The notes: a model not told the origin generated them from the sequence alone. A stretch of DNA of 64,000 nt from Paracoccus sanguinis (GCF_900106665.1 NZ_FNNA01000006.1:1-64000), one strand, 5' to 3'. Positions 19,511 to 29,200 are shown, counted from the stretch's first letter. Translations and numbers: made by a program.

Positions 19511-20556
19511 GCGGCGTCCGGGGTGGCGTCGGGGGCGGCGTCCGGGGCGGCGTCCGCGGCCGACAGCGCGATGAACCGCTCGAGATGGTGGTCGCTGTCG
19601 CCGAAGCGCGCGTCGGCGGCGATCAGGCGGCGCGCCAGGGGGGCGGCGTCGTATTCCTCGGTCATGCCGATGCCGCCGTGCAGCTGGATCATCTCTTCGG
19701 CCACCCGTCGCGCCACCCGGCCGACCAGCGACTTGGTGGCGGCGACGTGACGCGCGCGGTCGGGCGCGTCGAGATGGGCGGCGAGGTTCCACGTCGCCGA
19801 GCGCGCCTGCTCGACCTCGACCAGCAGGTCGGCCATGCGGTGCTGGATCGCCTGGAAGCTGCCGATCGGGCGGCCGAACTGCTTGCGGGTCCGCAGGTAG
19901 TCGGCGGTCAGGTCGACCGCACGCTCCATCCCGCCCAGCGCGTCGGCGCAGGTGGCGAGGATCGCGGCGGCCATCGGCCAGTCCAGCAGCGACGCATCCC
20001 CCAGCCGGCGGGCCGGCACGCCGTCCAGCGTCACCTCGGCCGCGCGCCCGCCGTCCATCAGCGGATAGCCCCGCATCGAGAGCCCCGGCGCCTCGGCCGC
20101 GACGAGCCACAGCCCGTCCGTCGCGCTGACTATCAGGTGGGTGGCGTCCTCGGCCCCCGCGACCAGCGACTTGGCGCCGCTCAGCCGGTCGGCCTCGGCC
20201 CGCGTCGCGCCGGTGCCGTGGTCGTAGCGCTGCCCCGGCTCGCCCAGGGCCACGGCGATGCGCGCGGTCCCGGCGCCCGCAGCCTCGGCCAGCTCACCCT
20301 CGCCGGCCGCGGCCAGCACGCCTGCGCCCAGCACCACGCTGTCGAGCAGCGGCGACACCGCGCCCGCGCGCCCCAGCGTGCGGAACACCGCGAGGATGTC
20401 GCGCCCCGTGCCGCCAAAGCCGCCCGCGGCCTCGTCCATCAGCGCCGCCCCGGCGCCGAGCTCATAGACGGCCGCCGTGTCCCCGCCCCGTTCGAGCGTC
20501 CGGGCCAGGCTTTCGCCCAGCATCTGCTGTTCTTCGGTGAAGTCGAAATCCATCAT
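19507..20556 (-). CDS. Acyl-CoA dehydrogenase, small-type (PimD-like)
   Basis: A 349-residue flavin acyl-CoA dehydrogenase. N-terminal helices (MMDFDFTEEQQMLGESLARTL), a middle beta domain, and the C-terminal helical domain with RKQFGRPIGSFQAIQHRMAD and ELIQLHGGIGMTEE are all present, but the protein is shorter than the usual 380-400 residues and ends in a repetitive Ala/Asp/Pro tail (AAPDAAPDATPDAA). It lies ten bases after the larger dehydrogenase, and pairs like this often form a heteromeric enzyme, as in PimC/PimD for pimeloyl-CoA. Which of the two binds FAD productively cannot be told from sequence alone. Confidence 0.88.
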   Translation of the reverse strand: MMDFDFTEEQQMLGESLARTLERGGDTAAVYELGAGAALMDEAAGGFGGTGRDILAVFRTLGRAGAVSPLLDSVVLGAGVLAAAGEGELAEAAGAGTARIAVALGEPGQRYDHGTGATRAEADRLSGAKSLVAGAEDATHLIVSATDGLWLVAAEAPGLSMRGYPLMDGGRAAEVTLDGVPARRLGDASLLDWPMAAAILATCADALGGMERAVDLTADYLRTRKQFGRPIGSFQAIQHRMADLLVEVEQARSATWNLAAHLDAPDRARHVAATKSLVGRVARRVAEEMIQLHGGIGMTEEYDAAPLARRLIAADARFGDSDHHLERFIALSAADAAPDAAPDATPDAA

Positions 20557-20565
20557 GCGTCCCCG

Positions 20566-21762
20566 TCACAGCCCCAGCAGGGACTTGGCGATGATCCCCC
20601 GCTGAATTTCGTTCGAGCCGCCGTAGATCGACAGCTTGCGGTTGTTGAGATAGGCACGCCCCGCCGCTGCCGCCTCGGGCGGGCCGGGGGGCGTCTCGTC
20701 GTTGGCGCCCTCGAGCCCCTCGGAGGGGAAGGCCAGTGCCCACGGCCCCACCGCGCGGCGGGCGAGGTCGTTGATCGCCTGCCGGATCTGGGTGCCCTTG
20801 AGCTTCAGCATCGAGCTTTCCGCCCCCGGTGCCTGTCCTGCCGCCGCCTGCGCGAGCATCCGCAGGTTGGTGGTGGCCATCGCCATCAGCTCGATCTCGA
20901 CCTCGGCGATGCGGGCGGCGAACAGCGGGTTCTCGCTGAGCGGGCGGCCGTTGGCCACCTGCGCCCGCGCGATCCGCTTGAGCGCGGCGAGGCTCGCCGT
21001 GGCGAAGCCGACGCCGGCGATGTTCGTCCTTTCATGCGTCAGCAGGTACTTGGCGTAGGTCCAGCCCTTGTTCTCTTCGCCGACGAGGTTCTCGACCGGC
21101 ACGCGCACCTCGTCGAAGAACACCTCGTTCACCTCTGGGGTGCCGTCCAGAAGGACGATGGGCCGCACGGTGATCCCGGGCGAGGTCATGTCGATCAGAA
21201 GGAAGCTGATCCCCTCCTGCGCCTTCGCGGCCGGGTCGGTCCGCACGAGGCAGAAGATCCAGTTGGCGTGCTGGCCGAGCGTGGTCCAGGTCTTCTGGCC
21301 GTTGACGATGTAGTGGTCGCCGTCCCGCACCGCGGTGGTGCGAACCGAGGCGAGGTCGGAGCCCGCCCCCGGCTCGGAATAGCCCTGGCACCACCAGTCG
21401 GTGCCGTCGAGGATGCGCGGCAGGAACCGCTGCTGCTGCGCCTCGGACCCGAACTTCTGCAGCACCGGCCCCAGCATGGCGATACCGAAGGGCAGCACCC
21501 GCGGGGCGTGGGCGAGCGCGCTCTCCTCCTCGAAGATGTGGCGCTGGATCGCGGTCCAGCCGGCGCCGCCGAAGCGGGTCGGCCAGTTGCCGGCCAGCCA
21601 CCCCTTTTCCTGAAGGGTTGCGTGCCACTGCTCGGTCTCGGCCTTGGTCAGCTCGCGGTTCAGCCGCACCTTGTCGGCCAGATGCGCGGGCAGGCGGTCC
21701 TTGAGGAACTGCCGCACCTCGGCGCGGAACGCCTCGTCCTCGGGCGCAAGCGTCATGGTCAT
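20566..21762 (-). CDS. Acyl-CoA dehydrogenase, large-type (PimC-like)
   Basis: A 398-residue flavoprotein of the acyl-CoA dehydrogenase family, first oxidation step of beta-oxidation. Motifs: GWLAGNWPTRFGGAGW, WCQGYSEPGAGSDLAS and NGQKTWTTLGQHANW in the FAD/substrate region, and the C-terminal YGGSNEIQRGIIAKSLLGL. The start ATG at 21762 has GAAGGAG six bases upstream. It is eleven bases from the thiolase gene. Paired with the smaller dehydrogenase that follows, it suggests a two-subunit enzyme for an unusual acyl chain. Confidence 0.92.
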   Translation of the reverse strand: MTMTLAPEDEAFRAEVRQFLKDRLPAHLADKVRLNRELTKAETEQWHATLQEKGWLAGNWPTRFGGAGWTAIQRHIFEEESALAHAPRVLPFGIAMLGPVLQKFGSEAQQQRFLPRILDGTDWWCQGYSEPGAGSDLASVRTTAVRDGDHYIVNGQKTWTTLGQHANWIFCLVRTDPAAKAQEGISFLLIDMTSPGITVRPIVLLDGTPEVNEVFFDEVRVPVENLVGEENKGWTYAKYLLTHERTNIAGVGFATASLAALKRIARAQVANGRPLSENPLFAARIAEVEIELMAMATTNLRMLAQAAAGQAPGAESSMLKLKGTQIRQAINDLARRAVGPWALAFPSEGLEGANDETPPGPPEAAAAGRAYLNNRKLSIYGGSNEIQRGIIAKSLLGL

Positions 21763-21773
21763 GGGCGTCTCCT

Positions 21774-22949
21774 TCAGAAAATCTCGATGAGGCCCGCGGC
21801 CCCCTGGCCGCCGCCGACGCACATCGTCACGACGCCCCATTTCGCCCCGCGCCTGCGGCCCTCGAGCAGGATGTGGCCCGCCTGGCGGGCGCCGGTCATG
21901 CCGAACGGGTGGCCGATGGCGATCGAGCCGCCGTTGACGTTGTAGCGTTCGGGGTCGATCCCCAGCCGGTCGCGGCAATAGAGCGCCTGGCTGGCGAAGG
22001 CCTCGTTCAGCTCCCACAGGTCGATGTCGTCGACGGAAAGCCCGGCGCGTTCGAGCAGCCGGGGGACGGCAAAGACCGGGCCGATACCCATCTCGTCGGG
22101 CTCGCAGCCCGCGACCGCGAAGCCGCGGAAGGCGCCGAGCGGGGTCGCGCCCTCGCGGGCCGCAGTCTCGGCCTCCATCACCACCAGCGCGGCGGCGCCG
22201 TCCGAGAGCTGACTGGCGTTGCCGGCGGTGACGAACTGCCCCTCGCCGCGCACCGGGGTCAGCGCCGCCAGCCCCTCGCGCGTGGTCGAGGGGCGGTTGC
22301 ACTCGTCGGCGGCGAAGGTCACGCGCTCTTCGCGCGTCTCGCCCGACGCCTTGTCGGTGACGGCGCGCGTCACCTCGATCGGCACGATCTCGTCGGCGAA
22401 GAGCCCGGCCTCTTGTGCCGCGGCGATGTGCTGCTGGCTGCGCAGCGCATAGTCGTCCTGGTCGTCGCGGCTGACGCCGTAGCGGGCGGCGACGATGTCG
22501 GCGGTCTCGATCATCGGCAGGTAGAGGTCGGGCCGGTGCTCTTCCAGCCACGCCTCGCGCGAGTTCCGCGGCGGCGGCTGGACGAGGCTGATCGATTCGA
22601 GCCCGCCGGCGAGGATCGCCTTCGCCCCCTCGACGCGGACCATCTGCGCGGCCATCGCCAGCGCCTGCAGCCCCGAGGCGCAGAAGCGGTTCACGGTCGT
22701 GCCCGCGACGCTGACCGGCAGCCCGGCGCGCAGCACGATCTGGCGGGCGATGTTGCCGCCGGTGACGTATTCCGGGTAGCCGCAGCCCCAGATGCTGTCC
22801 TCGATCAGCGCCGGGTCGATGCCCGCGCGCGCGACCGCGATGCCGGCAACATGGCCGCCCATCGTGGCCCCGTGGGTGAGGTTCAGCGTGCCGCGTCCGG
22901 CCTTGCCGATGCCGGTGCGGGCGGTGGCGACGATGACGGCGTCCTTCAT
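21774..22949 (-). CDS. Acetyl-CoA acyltransferase (thiolase)
   Basis: A 391-residue thiolase that cleaves 3-ketoacyl-CoA to acetyl-CoA and a shortened acyl-CoA. The nucleophilic Cys90 is in [11 protein letters not shown], the His is in [13 protein letters not shown], and the second Cys is in [11 protein letters not shown], the full thiolase triad. Length is standard. It starts with an ATGA overlap with the upstream hydratase/dehydrogenase gene, so both enzymes are produced together. Close relatives are annotated as degradative thiolases (FadA/PimB type) rather than PHB thiolases; the sequence alone does not decide. Confidence 0.95.
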   Translation of the reverse strand: MKDAVIVATARTGIGKAGRGTLNLTHGATMGGHVAGIAVARAGIDPALIEDSIWGCGYPEYVTGGNIARQIVLRAGLPVSVAGTTVNRFCASGLQALAMAAQMVRVEGAKAILAGGLESISLVQPPPRNSREAWLEEHRPDLYLPMIETADIVAARYGVSRDDQDDYALRSQQHIAAAQEAGLFADEIVPIEVTRAVTDKASGETREERVTFAADECNRPSTTREGLAALTPVRGEGQFVTAGNASQLSDGAAALVVMEAETAAREGATPLGAFRGFAVAGCEPDEMGIGPVFAVPRLLERAGLSVDDIDLWELNEAFASQALYCRDRLGIDPERYNVNGGSIAIGHPFGMTGARQAGHILLEGRRRGAKWGVVTMCVGGGQGAAGLIEIF

Positions 22950-25045
22950 GCGGTGTCCTTTCCATGATCGGCGAAGCGGCCGCCGGTGTCGGCAAGCCGC
23001 CTGAGCAGCGGCGCCACTTGCCAGAAATGCGGGTCGTCCTCGGCGTAGCGGGCGATGTCGGCGGCGATGCGGTCCAGCCCCTGCGCGTCGGCCCAGTGCA
23101 TCGGCCCGCCGAGCGCGCGGGGGAAGCCGTAGCCGTGCAGCAGCACCACGTCGATGTCGCCGGCGCGGGCGGCGATCCCCTCGTCGAGGATGCGGGCGCC
23201 CTCGTTGACCATCGCGGCCATGTAGCGCGCCTGGATCTCGTCCTGCGAGAACGGGCGCGGTGTGATCCCCAGCTCGTCGCGCACGTCCTTGAGCAGCGCC
23301 CCCATCTCGGGGTCCGGGCGGCCCTGCGGCGAGGTGTCGTCGTAGATGTAGTAGCCGCGCCCGGTCTTGCGCCCGAGCCGGCGGGACTCGGCCAGCCGGT
23401 CGGCGAAGACCGGCACCCGCTCGGCGGGGTGGCGGGTCGGGGCCTTCCGCTGCCGGGTGGCGTAGCCGATGTCGAGCCCGGCGAGGTCGCCGACCTGATA
23501 GGGCCCCATCGGGAAGCCCAGCTCGACGATGGCGGCGTCGATCTCGTAAGGCGAGGCGCCGTCCAGCACCATGTGGTCGGCGGCGGCGCGATAGACCGAG
23601 AGCATCCGGTTGCCGATGAACCCGTCGCAGACGCCCGCGCGGACGGCGATCTTCCCCATCCGCTTGGCGAGCGCAAAGCCCGTCGCGGCGACCTCGGGGG
23701 CGGTCGCGTCGGCGATGACGATCTCGAGCAGCCGCATGACGTTCGCGGGCGAGAAGAAATGCAGCCCCAGCACGTCCTGCGGGCGCCTCGTCGCCGCCGC
23801 GATCTCGTTCACGTCGAGATACGAGGTGTTGGTGGCCAGCACCGCGCCCGGCCGGCAGACGCCGTCGAGCGTGGCAAAGACCTCGCGCTTCAGCGCCATG
23901 TCCTCATAGACCGCCTCGATCACCAGATCGGCCTCGGAGAGTGCGGCGTAATCGGTGGCGGTGCGGAAGCGGTCTTTCAGCATCGCATCGCGGTCGGCGG
24001 CGGTCAGCTTGCCACGCTTGACCGCGCCGTCCTGCATCCGTGCGAGCCCCTCGGCGGCGCGGGTCGCGGCGTCGGCGTCCCGCTCGATCAGCGTCACGTC
24101 GAGCCCGGCCGAGAGCGCCGCGGCGGCGATCCCCTGCCCCATCGTGCCGCCGCCGATCACGCCGATGCGGTCGACGGCACGCGGAGTCACGCCCTTCAGG
24201 TCGGGCTGCTGCGCCGCCTGCCGCTCGGCGAAGAAGGCGTGGATGAGGGCGGCGCGCTGCGGCGTCTCCATCAGTTCGAGGAAGATGCGCCGCTCGAGCG
24301 CCATCCCCTCGTCGAAGGGCAGCGCGAGCCCCTCGGCCACCGCCTCGAGCGCCCGGCCGGGCGCCACCTGCCCGCGGGCGCTGCGGGCGAGCTTGGCGCG
24401 CAGGGTGGCGAGTTGGGCGGCGTCCACCGCGGGCGCGGGCTCGGCCGAGAGCCTTCGCGGCGCGGTGCCGGCCTCAAGCAGCGCCCGGGCCGCGGCGATC
24501 CCTGCCGCGCGAGGGTCGGTCTCGTCCGCCAGCCTGTCGATCAGCCCGAGCGTCAGCGCCTCGTCGGCGCCGATCTGGCGGCCGGAGGTCATCAGCTCGA
24601 CCGCCGGCGCGACCCCGATGGCCCGCGGCAGCCGCTGGGTGCCGCCGGCGCCGGGGATCAGGCCCAGCGTCACCTCGGGCAGCCCGATCCGCGTGCCGGG
24701 CACCGCGACGCGGGCGTGGGCGCCGAGCGCGAGTTCCAGCCCGCCGCCCAGCACCGTGCCGTGCAGCGCCGCGACCACGGGCTTCGGGGCCGCTTCGAGC
24801 GCGGCGATCACCTCGGGCAGGTAGGGCGGCACCGGGGGCTTGCCGAACTCGCTGATGTCGGCCCCGGCGACGAAGGTGCGCCCGGCGCAGAACAGCACCG
24901 CGGCGCGGGCCTCGGCGTCGGCCTCGAACGCCGCGACCGCGTCGGTCAGCCCCTGCCGCACGGCGGCCGAGAGGGCGTTCACCGGCGGGTTGTCGATCTG
25001 GATGAACCCGAGGTCGCCCTCGCGGCTGTAGGTCACTGCACTCAT
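22946..25045 (-). CDS. Enoyl-CoA hydratase / 3-hydroxyacyl-CoA dehydrogenase, fused
   Basis: A 699-residue bifunctional enzyme. The N-terminal crotonase domain (1-190) has [11 protein letters not shown] and the oxyanion-forming [16 protein letters not shown]. The NAD-dependent dehydrogenase starts about residue 295 with [13 protein letters not shown], followed by [11 protein letters not shown] and [15 protein letters not shown]. Two C-terminal helical domains follow ([25 protein letters not shown], and the second around [15 protein letters not shown]). The start at MSAVTYSR (25045) is chosen over a longer upstream frame since that overlaps the IclR gene. FadJ/PimF-type layout. It carries out two successive steps of beta-oxidation in the cytoplasm. 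Confidence 0.93.
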   Translation of the reverse strand: MSAVTYSREGDLGFIQIDNPPVNALSAAVRQGLTDAVAAFEADAEARAAVLFCAGRTFVAGADISEFGKPPVPPYLPEVIAALEAAPKPVVAALHGTVLGGGLELALGAHARVAVPGTRIGLPEVTLGLIPGAGGTQRLPRAIGVAPAVELMTSGRQIGADEALTLGLIDRLADETDPRAAGIAAARALLEAGTAPRRLSAEPAPAVDAAQLATLRAKLARSARGQVAPGRALEAVAEGLALPFDEGMALERRIFLELMETPQRAALIHAFFAERQAAQQPDLKGVTPRAVDRIGVIGGGTMGQGIAAAALSAGLDVTLIERDADAATRAAEGLARMQDGAVKRGKLTAADRDAMLKDRFRTATDYAALSEADLVIEAVYEDMALKREVFATLDGVCRPGAVLATNTSYLDVNEIAAATRRPQDVLGLHFFSPANVMRLLEIVIADATAPEVAATGFALAKRMGKIAVRAGVCDGFIGNRMLSVYRAAADHMVLDGASPYEIDAAIVELGFPMGPYQVGDLAGLDIGYATRQRKAPTRHPAERVPVFADRLAESRRLGRKTGRGYYIYDDTSPQGRPDPEMGALLKDVRDELGITPRPFSQDEIQARYMAAMVNEGARILDEGIAARAGDIDVVLLHGYGFPRALGGPMHWADAQGLDRIAADIARYAEDDPHFWQVAPLLRRLADTGGRFADHGKDTA

Positions 25046-25848
25046 GTCGTCGTCCTCGTCATGGTGGGCGGCTGGCCGGTCAGCCGTTCGAGCGTCTGGA
25101 CCGCCTCGGCGAGCTTCGGCCCCACCTCGGCCTGCATCCGCGCGGCCTCGGCCGCATCTGGCAGGGCGCCGCAGGTGAAGACCACCGGCTCGGCCAGCTC
25201 GGCGGCACGGAACGGCGCCGAGACGGCGTTGTAGGGCGCGGGTCCGCCCGGCCCCCCCTCGGTGTAAACGAAGCCGCGGGCCAGCAGTTCGGCCTGCGCC
25301 CGGCCCCGGGTCGCGGCCAGGTCGCCGAGGGGCGCGGCCTCGCCCACGGGGAAGTCGGCCAGGACCCGCGCCAGCTCGTCCTCGGTCGCCGCCGCGATCC
25401 ACGCCCGCGCCGACGAGAACCCGCGCAGCGACACGGGCTGCCCGACCTCGAGCCAGATCGAGGCCACGCGGCTCGGCCGCCAGGTGCGGATCAGCACCAG
25501 CCGCGGCCCGTCGCGCACCGCCAGCACCACCAGCGTGCCGGTGTCCTCGGCCAACCGCGTCATCAGGTCCACGGCGGGGGTGAGGAAGCTCAGCGACGCC
25601 GCCGCCACCTGCCCCACCGCCACGAGCGTCGGGCCGGGGCGGAAGCGGTCGTCGCGCTCGGACTGGACGAGGTAGCCGAGCTGCCCCAGCGTCCACGTCA
25701 GCCGCGAAACGGTGGACTTGGGCAGTCCCGCGCGCTGTGCGATCTCGGCGTTGCTCAGCCCGTCGTCACCGATGCGGAAGGCGCGCAGCACCGACAGGCC
25801 ACGGGCCAGCGTGGTGGCGAAGCGGGGGTCGTCGTCGGGTCTGAGCAT
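25042..25848 (-). CDS. IclR-family transcriptional regulator
   Basis: A 268-residue regulator. The N-terminal winged helix (about 10-70) contains LSNAEIAQRAGLPKSTVSRLTWTL, and the C-terminal ligand-binding domain has RDGPRLVLI and VSLRGFSSARAWIAA, as in IclR proteins. It lies inside the operon, between the TRAP permease and the hydratase, with a four-base overlap to the latter. It probably senses the imported acid or its CoA ester and controls the promoter before dctP, where a TGTTCCA/TGGAACA dyad is found. Confidence 0.9.
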   Translation of the reverse strand: MLRPDDDPRFATTLARGLSVLRAFRIGDDGLSNAEIAQRAGLPKSTVSRLTWTLGQLGYLVQSERDDRFRPGPTLVAVGQVAAASLSFLTPAVDLMTRLAEDTGTLVVLAVRDGPRLVLIRTWRPSRVASIWLEVGQPVSLRGFSSARAWIAAATEDELARVLADFPVGEAAPLGDLAATRGRAQAELLARGFVYTEGGPGGPAPYNAVSAPFRAAELAEPVVFTCGALPDAAEAARMQAEVGPKLAEAVQTLERLTGQPPTMTRTTT

Positions 25849-25864
25849 GGCCGTATCCTCTCGC

Positions 25865-27202
25865 TCACATCGCGTTGGGGATGACGAGCGAGATCCACGG
25901 TATCAGCACCAGGAGCGCCAGCACCACGAGATCCATGGCGAGGAAGCGCATCACCCCGGCGAAGATCGTGTCCACGCTGATCCCGCGCCCGGCGACGTTG
26001 CCGATGACGAAGACGTTGAGCCCCACCGGCGGCGTGATCAGCCCGATCTCGAGCAGCTTGACCACGATCACCCCGAACCAGATCAGGTTCATGTCCATCC
26101 CCTGGATCAGCGGGATGACGAACGGCAGCGTCAGCACGATGATCCCGATCGGGTCGAGGAACATCCCGAGGAACAGGTAGAGCACGACGATCGCGGCCAT
26201 CAGCATGAGCGGCGGCAGCCCGGCGTCGGCGATCCACCCCGAGACCATCCCGGCCGAGCCGGTCAGCGCCACGAACGAGACGAAGATCTTGGCGCAGGCG
26301 GCGATGAGGAAGATGGCCGAGGTCTGCAGCAGGCTCTCGCGCACCGCCGACCACAGCGTGGCGAGCGTCAGGCGGCGCTGGCCGAAGCCGATGGCGACGG
26401 TCAGCACGACGCTGACGGCGGCGGCCTCGGTCGCGGTGAAGAACCCGCCGTAGATGCCGCCGATGATCGCCGCGAACAGCACCAGAGCCGGCCAGGCCGA
26501 GATCGCGGCGGCCAACCGGGCGCCGCGCGGCATCGGCGTCGGGTCGATCGGCGCGGCCGAGGGGTCGCGGCCCACCCACCACAGGATGACGATGATGTAG
26601 CCCGCGAGCGTCAAGAGCCCCGGCAGGATGCCGGCGAGGAACAGCTTGCCGATCGAGGTCTCGGTGAAGATGCCATAGAGGATGAAGAGCACCGAGGGCG
26701 GGATGAGCGACCCCAGCGTGCCGCCTGCCGCGACCGAGGCGGTGGCGAGCCGCGGGTTATAGCCCAGCCGCAGCATCTCGGGGACGCAGATGCGGCCCAT
26801 CGTCGAGGCACAGGCGATGGACGAGCCCGAGATGGCCGAGAAGCCCGCGCAGCCCATGACCGAGGCGATCCCCACGCCGCCCGGCACCCGCCGCATCCAG
26901 ACGTTCGCGGCGTCATAGATCCGCGTGGTGATGCCCGCGTGATAGGCGATGTTGCCCAGCGCGATGAACAGCGGGATCATCGACAGATCGTACGAGTGGA
27001 TCAGCTCGAAGAAGCTGTTGACCACCAGCGAGGTCGTCGGGTTGATCGCCCGCTCGGGCGCGAAGCTGCCCGACCGGAAGGCGTAGACGAGGAACGTGCC
27101 GATGGTGGCGGTGCCGGCGAGCACGAAGGCGATCGGCACGCGCAGCGCCAGCAGCAGGATGACGAGGCCGAAGGCCACAAGTCCGATGGTCGATGCGTCC
27201 AT
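25865..27202 (-). CDS. dctM: TRAP transporter large permease (DctM)
   Basis: A 445-residue integral membrane protein, with about twelve hydrophobic segments, the ion-coupled transport subunit of a TRAP carboxylate transporter. Family features: GLIPPSVLFILYGIFTETS-like block (here SLIPPSVLFILYGI), LFLGMFLDPIGIIVLTLPFV, and EIGLITPPVGLNVFVIGNVAG near the C-terminus. It is one base from the small permease gene and uses a sodium gradient in known members. Length is typical. Confidence 0.95.
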   Translation of the reverse strand: MDASTIGLVAFGLVILLLALRVPIAFVLAGTATIGTFLVYAFRSGSFAPERAINPTTSLVVNSFFELIHSYDLSMIPLFIALGNIAYHAGITTRIYDAANVWMRRVPGGVGIASVMGCAGFSAISGSSIACASTMGRICVPEMLRLGYNPRLATASVAAGGTLGSLIPPSVLFILYGIFTETSIGKLFLAGILPGLLTLAGYIIVILWWVGRDPSAAPIDPTPMPRGARLAAAISAWPALVLFAAIIGGIYGGFFTATEAAAVSVVLTVAIGFGQRRLTLATLWSAVRESLLQTSAIFLIAACAKIFVSFVALTGSAGMVSGWIADAGLPPLMLMAAIVVLYLFLGMFLDPIGIIVLTLPFVIPLIQGMDMNLIWFGVIVVKLLEIGLITPPVGLNVFVIGNVAGRGISVDTIFAGVMRFLAMDLVVLALLVLIPWISLVIPNAM

Positions 27203-27203
27203 G

Positions 27204-27716
27204 TCAGACGGCCTCCTCTTCGTCGTGGCGCTGTTCGGTGACGGTGCCGGTGCGGCGCAGCTCGGTCAGGTCGGCCAGCGCCACCTGCGCCAGACGCACC
27301 CACATGGCGATCAGCCCGAGCAGAAAGACCAGCCGCATCGGCCAGCGCGGCACGCCCAGCTGTCCGTCGTAGAACTCGCCCGAGGTCCAGGTCGCGTTGA
27401 GGTCGCGGGCCGAGGCGTAGATCAGCGGCAGCACCGCGATCAGCGCCACCACCCAGCCCATGACGATCAGCCGTCCGCGCCAGGCGGGCGACATCCGGTC
27501 GGTCAGGAAGGTGACGGAGATATGGGCGCGGTGCGCCGTCGCTGCCGCGAGCGGCAGCATGATGGTCGGGATCATCAGCTCGCGCACGAGGATAACCACG
27601 TCGGGCAAGGTGCGATGGGCGAATGTCCGCATCGCCACGTCGGTGGCGATCAGCGCGGTCAGCAGGAAGACCGACACCACCGCAAGTTCCAGCATGATCC
27701 GTTCGATGGCCTTCAT
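27204..27716 (-). CDS. dctQ: TRAP transporter small permease (DctQ)
   Basis: A 170-residue membrane protein with four hydrophobic segments (about 11-30, 42-62, 88-108, 128-150). RELMIPTIMLPLAAATAHRAHISV is the conserved DctQ block near residue 45. It forms the membrane part with DctM. It ends directly before dctM. Confidence 0.93.
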   Translation of the reverse strand: MKAIERIMLELAVVSVFLLTALIATDVAMRTFAHRTLPDVVILVRELMIPTIMLPLAAATAHRAHISVTFLTDRMSPAWRGRLIVMGWVVALIAVLPLIYASARDLNATWTSGEFYDGQLGVPRWPMRLVFLLGLIAMWVRLAQVALADLTELRRTGTVTEQRHDEEEAV

Positions 27717-27840
27717 GGCAGGCTCCTCTGCCGCTTCTCGGGTCGGAAGATCGGGTCCGGCGCGCCGGCCCGCGCAGGGCGGGCCACGGGGGCCGGACGG
27801 CGCCCTGCCGCGGTCAGGCGGCGGCAGGGGCCGATGGCGC

Positions 27841-27861
27841 GGGGCCCGTCGGGCGGGCCCC
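27841..27861 (-). terminator. Hairpin between dctP and dctQ
   Basis: GGGGCCCG and CGGGCCCC pair perfectly around a five-base loop, about 20 bases after the dctP stop. No T run follows. Such hairpins in TRAP operons often stabilise or attenuate so that the binding protein is made in excess of the permease. Confidence 0.4.
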
Positions 27862-27879
27862 GGTCACGCGGTCAGCGGC

Positions 27880-28929
27880 TCACTTGGGTGCCCAGGGGTA
27901 GCCCTTCTCGTCGCGCAGTTTGGTGTATTCTTCGATCCCGGCCTTGTAGGACTCGACCATGCCCTTGCCGTCGAGGCCCGCGGCGTCGGCGCGCGCGATC
28001 CAGTCGTCGATGTACTTCTGCCCGCCCTCGACCAGCCGGGCGCGGTCGGCCTCGGGCAGGACGATGATCTCCTTGCCGCCGTCGCGCAGGATCTGGACCG
28101 ATTCCTCGTTCGCGGCGCCGAGGATGCGGCCGAACTCGTCGGCGAGCCCCTCGCCCGCGGTCATCAGCGCGGTCTGGTTCTCGGGCGAGAGCGCATCGAA
28201 GCTCTGCTTGTTCATCAGGATGCCGAGGGCGCCGATCTGGCCCCAGTCAAGCTCGGTGTAGCTGGTGAACACCTCGTCCAGCTTCAGCGCCTTGACGAGA
28301 TAGGGATAGGTCTGGGTGCAGTCGATCAGCCCGGTCTCGAGCCCCTGGTAGGCCTCGTAGACGCTCATGTCGACGGGGGTGGCGCCGAGGTCGGCGAAGA
28401 CCTTGCCATAGACGCCCACGCCGCGGACCTTCAGCCCCTTGAGGTCGTCGAGCGTCTTGATGCTCTTGCCCTTGCAGCCGACCTGCACGGCCGAGGTGGT
28501 GTAGGTGCCGACATAGACGAGGTTCTGCTTGGCGAGGTTCTCGCGCACCTTCTCGTCGGTGCGCATGATCCGGTCGACGGCCTTCATGCCCACCCACGGG
28601 TCGGTGTTCGGGATCGGCAGGTCGGCCAGGCCATAGGCGATCATGTCGGCCGGGAAATAGACGCCGATGACGCTGCCGAGGTCGGCCACGCCGTCGCGCA
28701 GCGACTGCACCGCGGCCTTGTCGGAAAACAGTGCGCCGCCCCAGTTCACGTCGATCTTGAGATCGCCGTTCGAGAGCTTGCCGACCTGATCGACGAACCA
28801 CTGGGTGCCCTCGGCGCGCACGCCGCGGTTCGGCCCGGCCTCGCCGTAGATCAGGGTCGTTTGGGCGCTCGCCCAGCCGGCGGTCGCGCAGAGCGCCCCG
28901 GCGAGAATCGTCGCGTGAAGCTTGTTCAT
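27880..28929 (-). CDS. dctP: TRAP transporter substrate-binding protein (DctP)
   Basis: A 349-residue periplasmic binding protein. Signal peptide residues 1-22 (MNKLHATILAGALCATAGWASA). The mature protein begins TLIYGEAGPNRGVRAEGTQWF and has the family's conserved helix LDDLKGLKVRGVG, whose Arg normally pairs with the substrate carboxylate. MSVYEAYQGLETGLIDCTQTYPY is the second ligand-side block. An in-frame start 42 bases upstream lacks a ribosome site, whereas GGAGG precedes the chosen ATG. It opens the operon and presumably delivers the carboxylic acid that the downstream enzymes degrade. Confidence 0.93.
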   Translation of the reverse strand: MNKLHATILAGALCATAGWASAQTTLIYGEAGPNRGVRAEGTQWFVDQVGKLSNGDLKIDVNWGGALFSDKAAVQSLRDGVADLGSVIGVYFPADMIAYGLADLPIPNTDPWVGMKAVDRIMRTDEKVRENLAKQNLVYVGTYTTSAVQVGCKGKSIKTLDDLKGLKVRGVGVYGKVFADLGATPVDMSVYEAYQGLETGLIDCTQTYPYLVKALKLDEVFTSYTELDWGQIGALGILMNKQSFDALSPENQTALMTAGEGLADEFGRILGAANEESVQILRDGGKEIIVLPEADRARLVEGGQKYIDDWIARADAAGLDGKGMVESYKAGIEEYTKLRDEKGYPWAPK

Positions 28930-28963
28930 GATGAAGTCCTCCCTGTTCCGTTCTATGGCACAG

Positions 28964-28982
28964 TGTTCCATTCAGTGGAACA
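28964..28982. promoter_or_regulatory. TGTTCCA/TGGAACA dyad upstream of dctP
   Basis: TGTTCCA (28964-28970) and TGGAACA (28976-28982) are perfect complements around five bases. A third half-site TGTTCC lies at 28944-28949. The shape fits an IclR-family operator and it stands 35 bases before the dctP start, in the promoter region. Confidence 0.5.
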
Positions 28983-29142
28983 TTAAAAATGACGTGGCGG
29001 CATTTTCGTGGTTTGTTTACGCGCGCCCTGCCGCGCCCAGAGGGCCGGCACCCGGCACCATCACAGCCCTCGCCCCACTCACGAACCGCGGTCCCGCCCT
29101 ACTCCGCGGCAGCCCCGACCCCCCCTCCCCCGCCAGATTGCA

Positions 29143-29162
29143 GCGTTAACGCTAACGCGTTA
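29143..29162. promoter_or_regulatory. Two abutting palindromes before edd
   Basis: GCGTTAACGC (29143-29152) and TAACGCGTTA (29153-29162) are each perfect 10-base palindromes, directly adjacent. The pattern with central CG resembles LacI/GalR-family operators, as for gluconate-type repressors. It lies 38 bases before the edd start codon. Confidence 0.5.
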
Positions 29163-29200
29163 CACCTCGATGACCCCGCACCCGGCCGGAGGAGCCGCGC

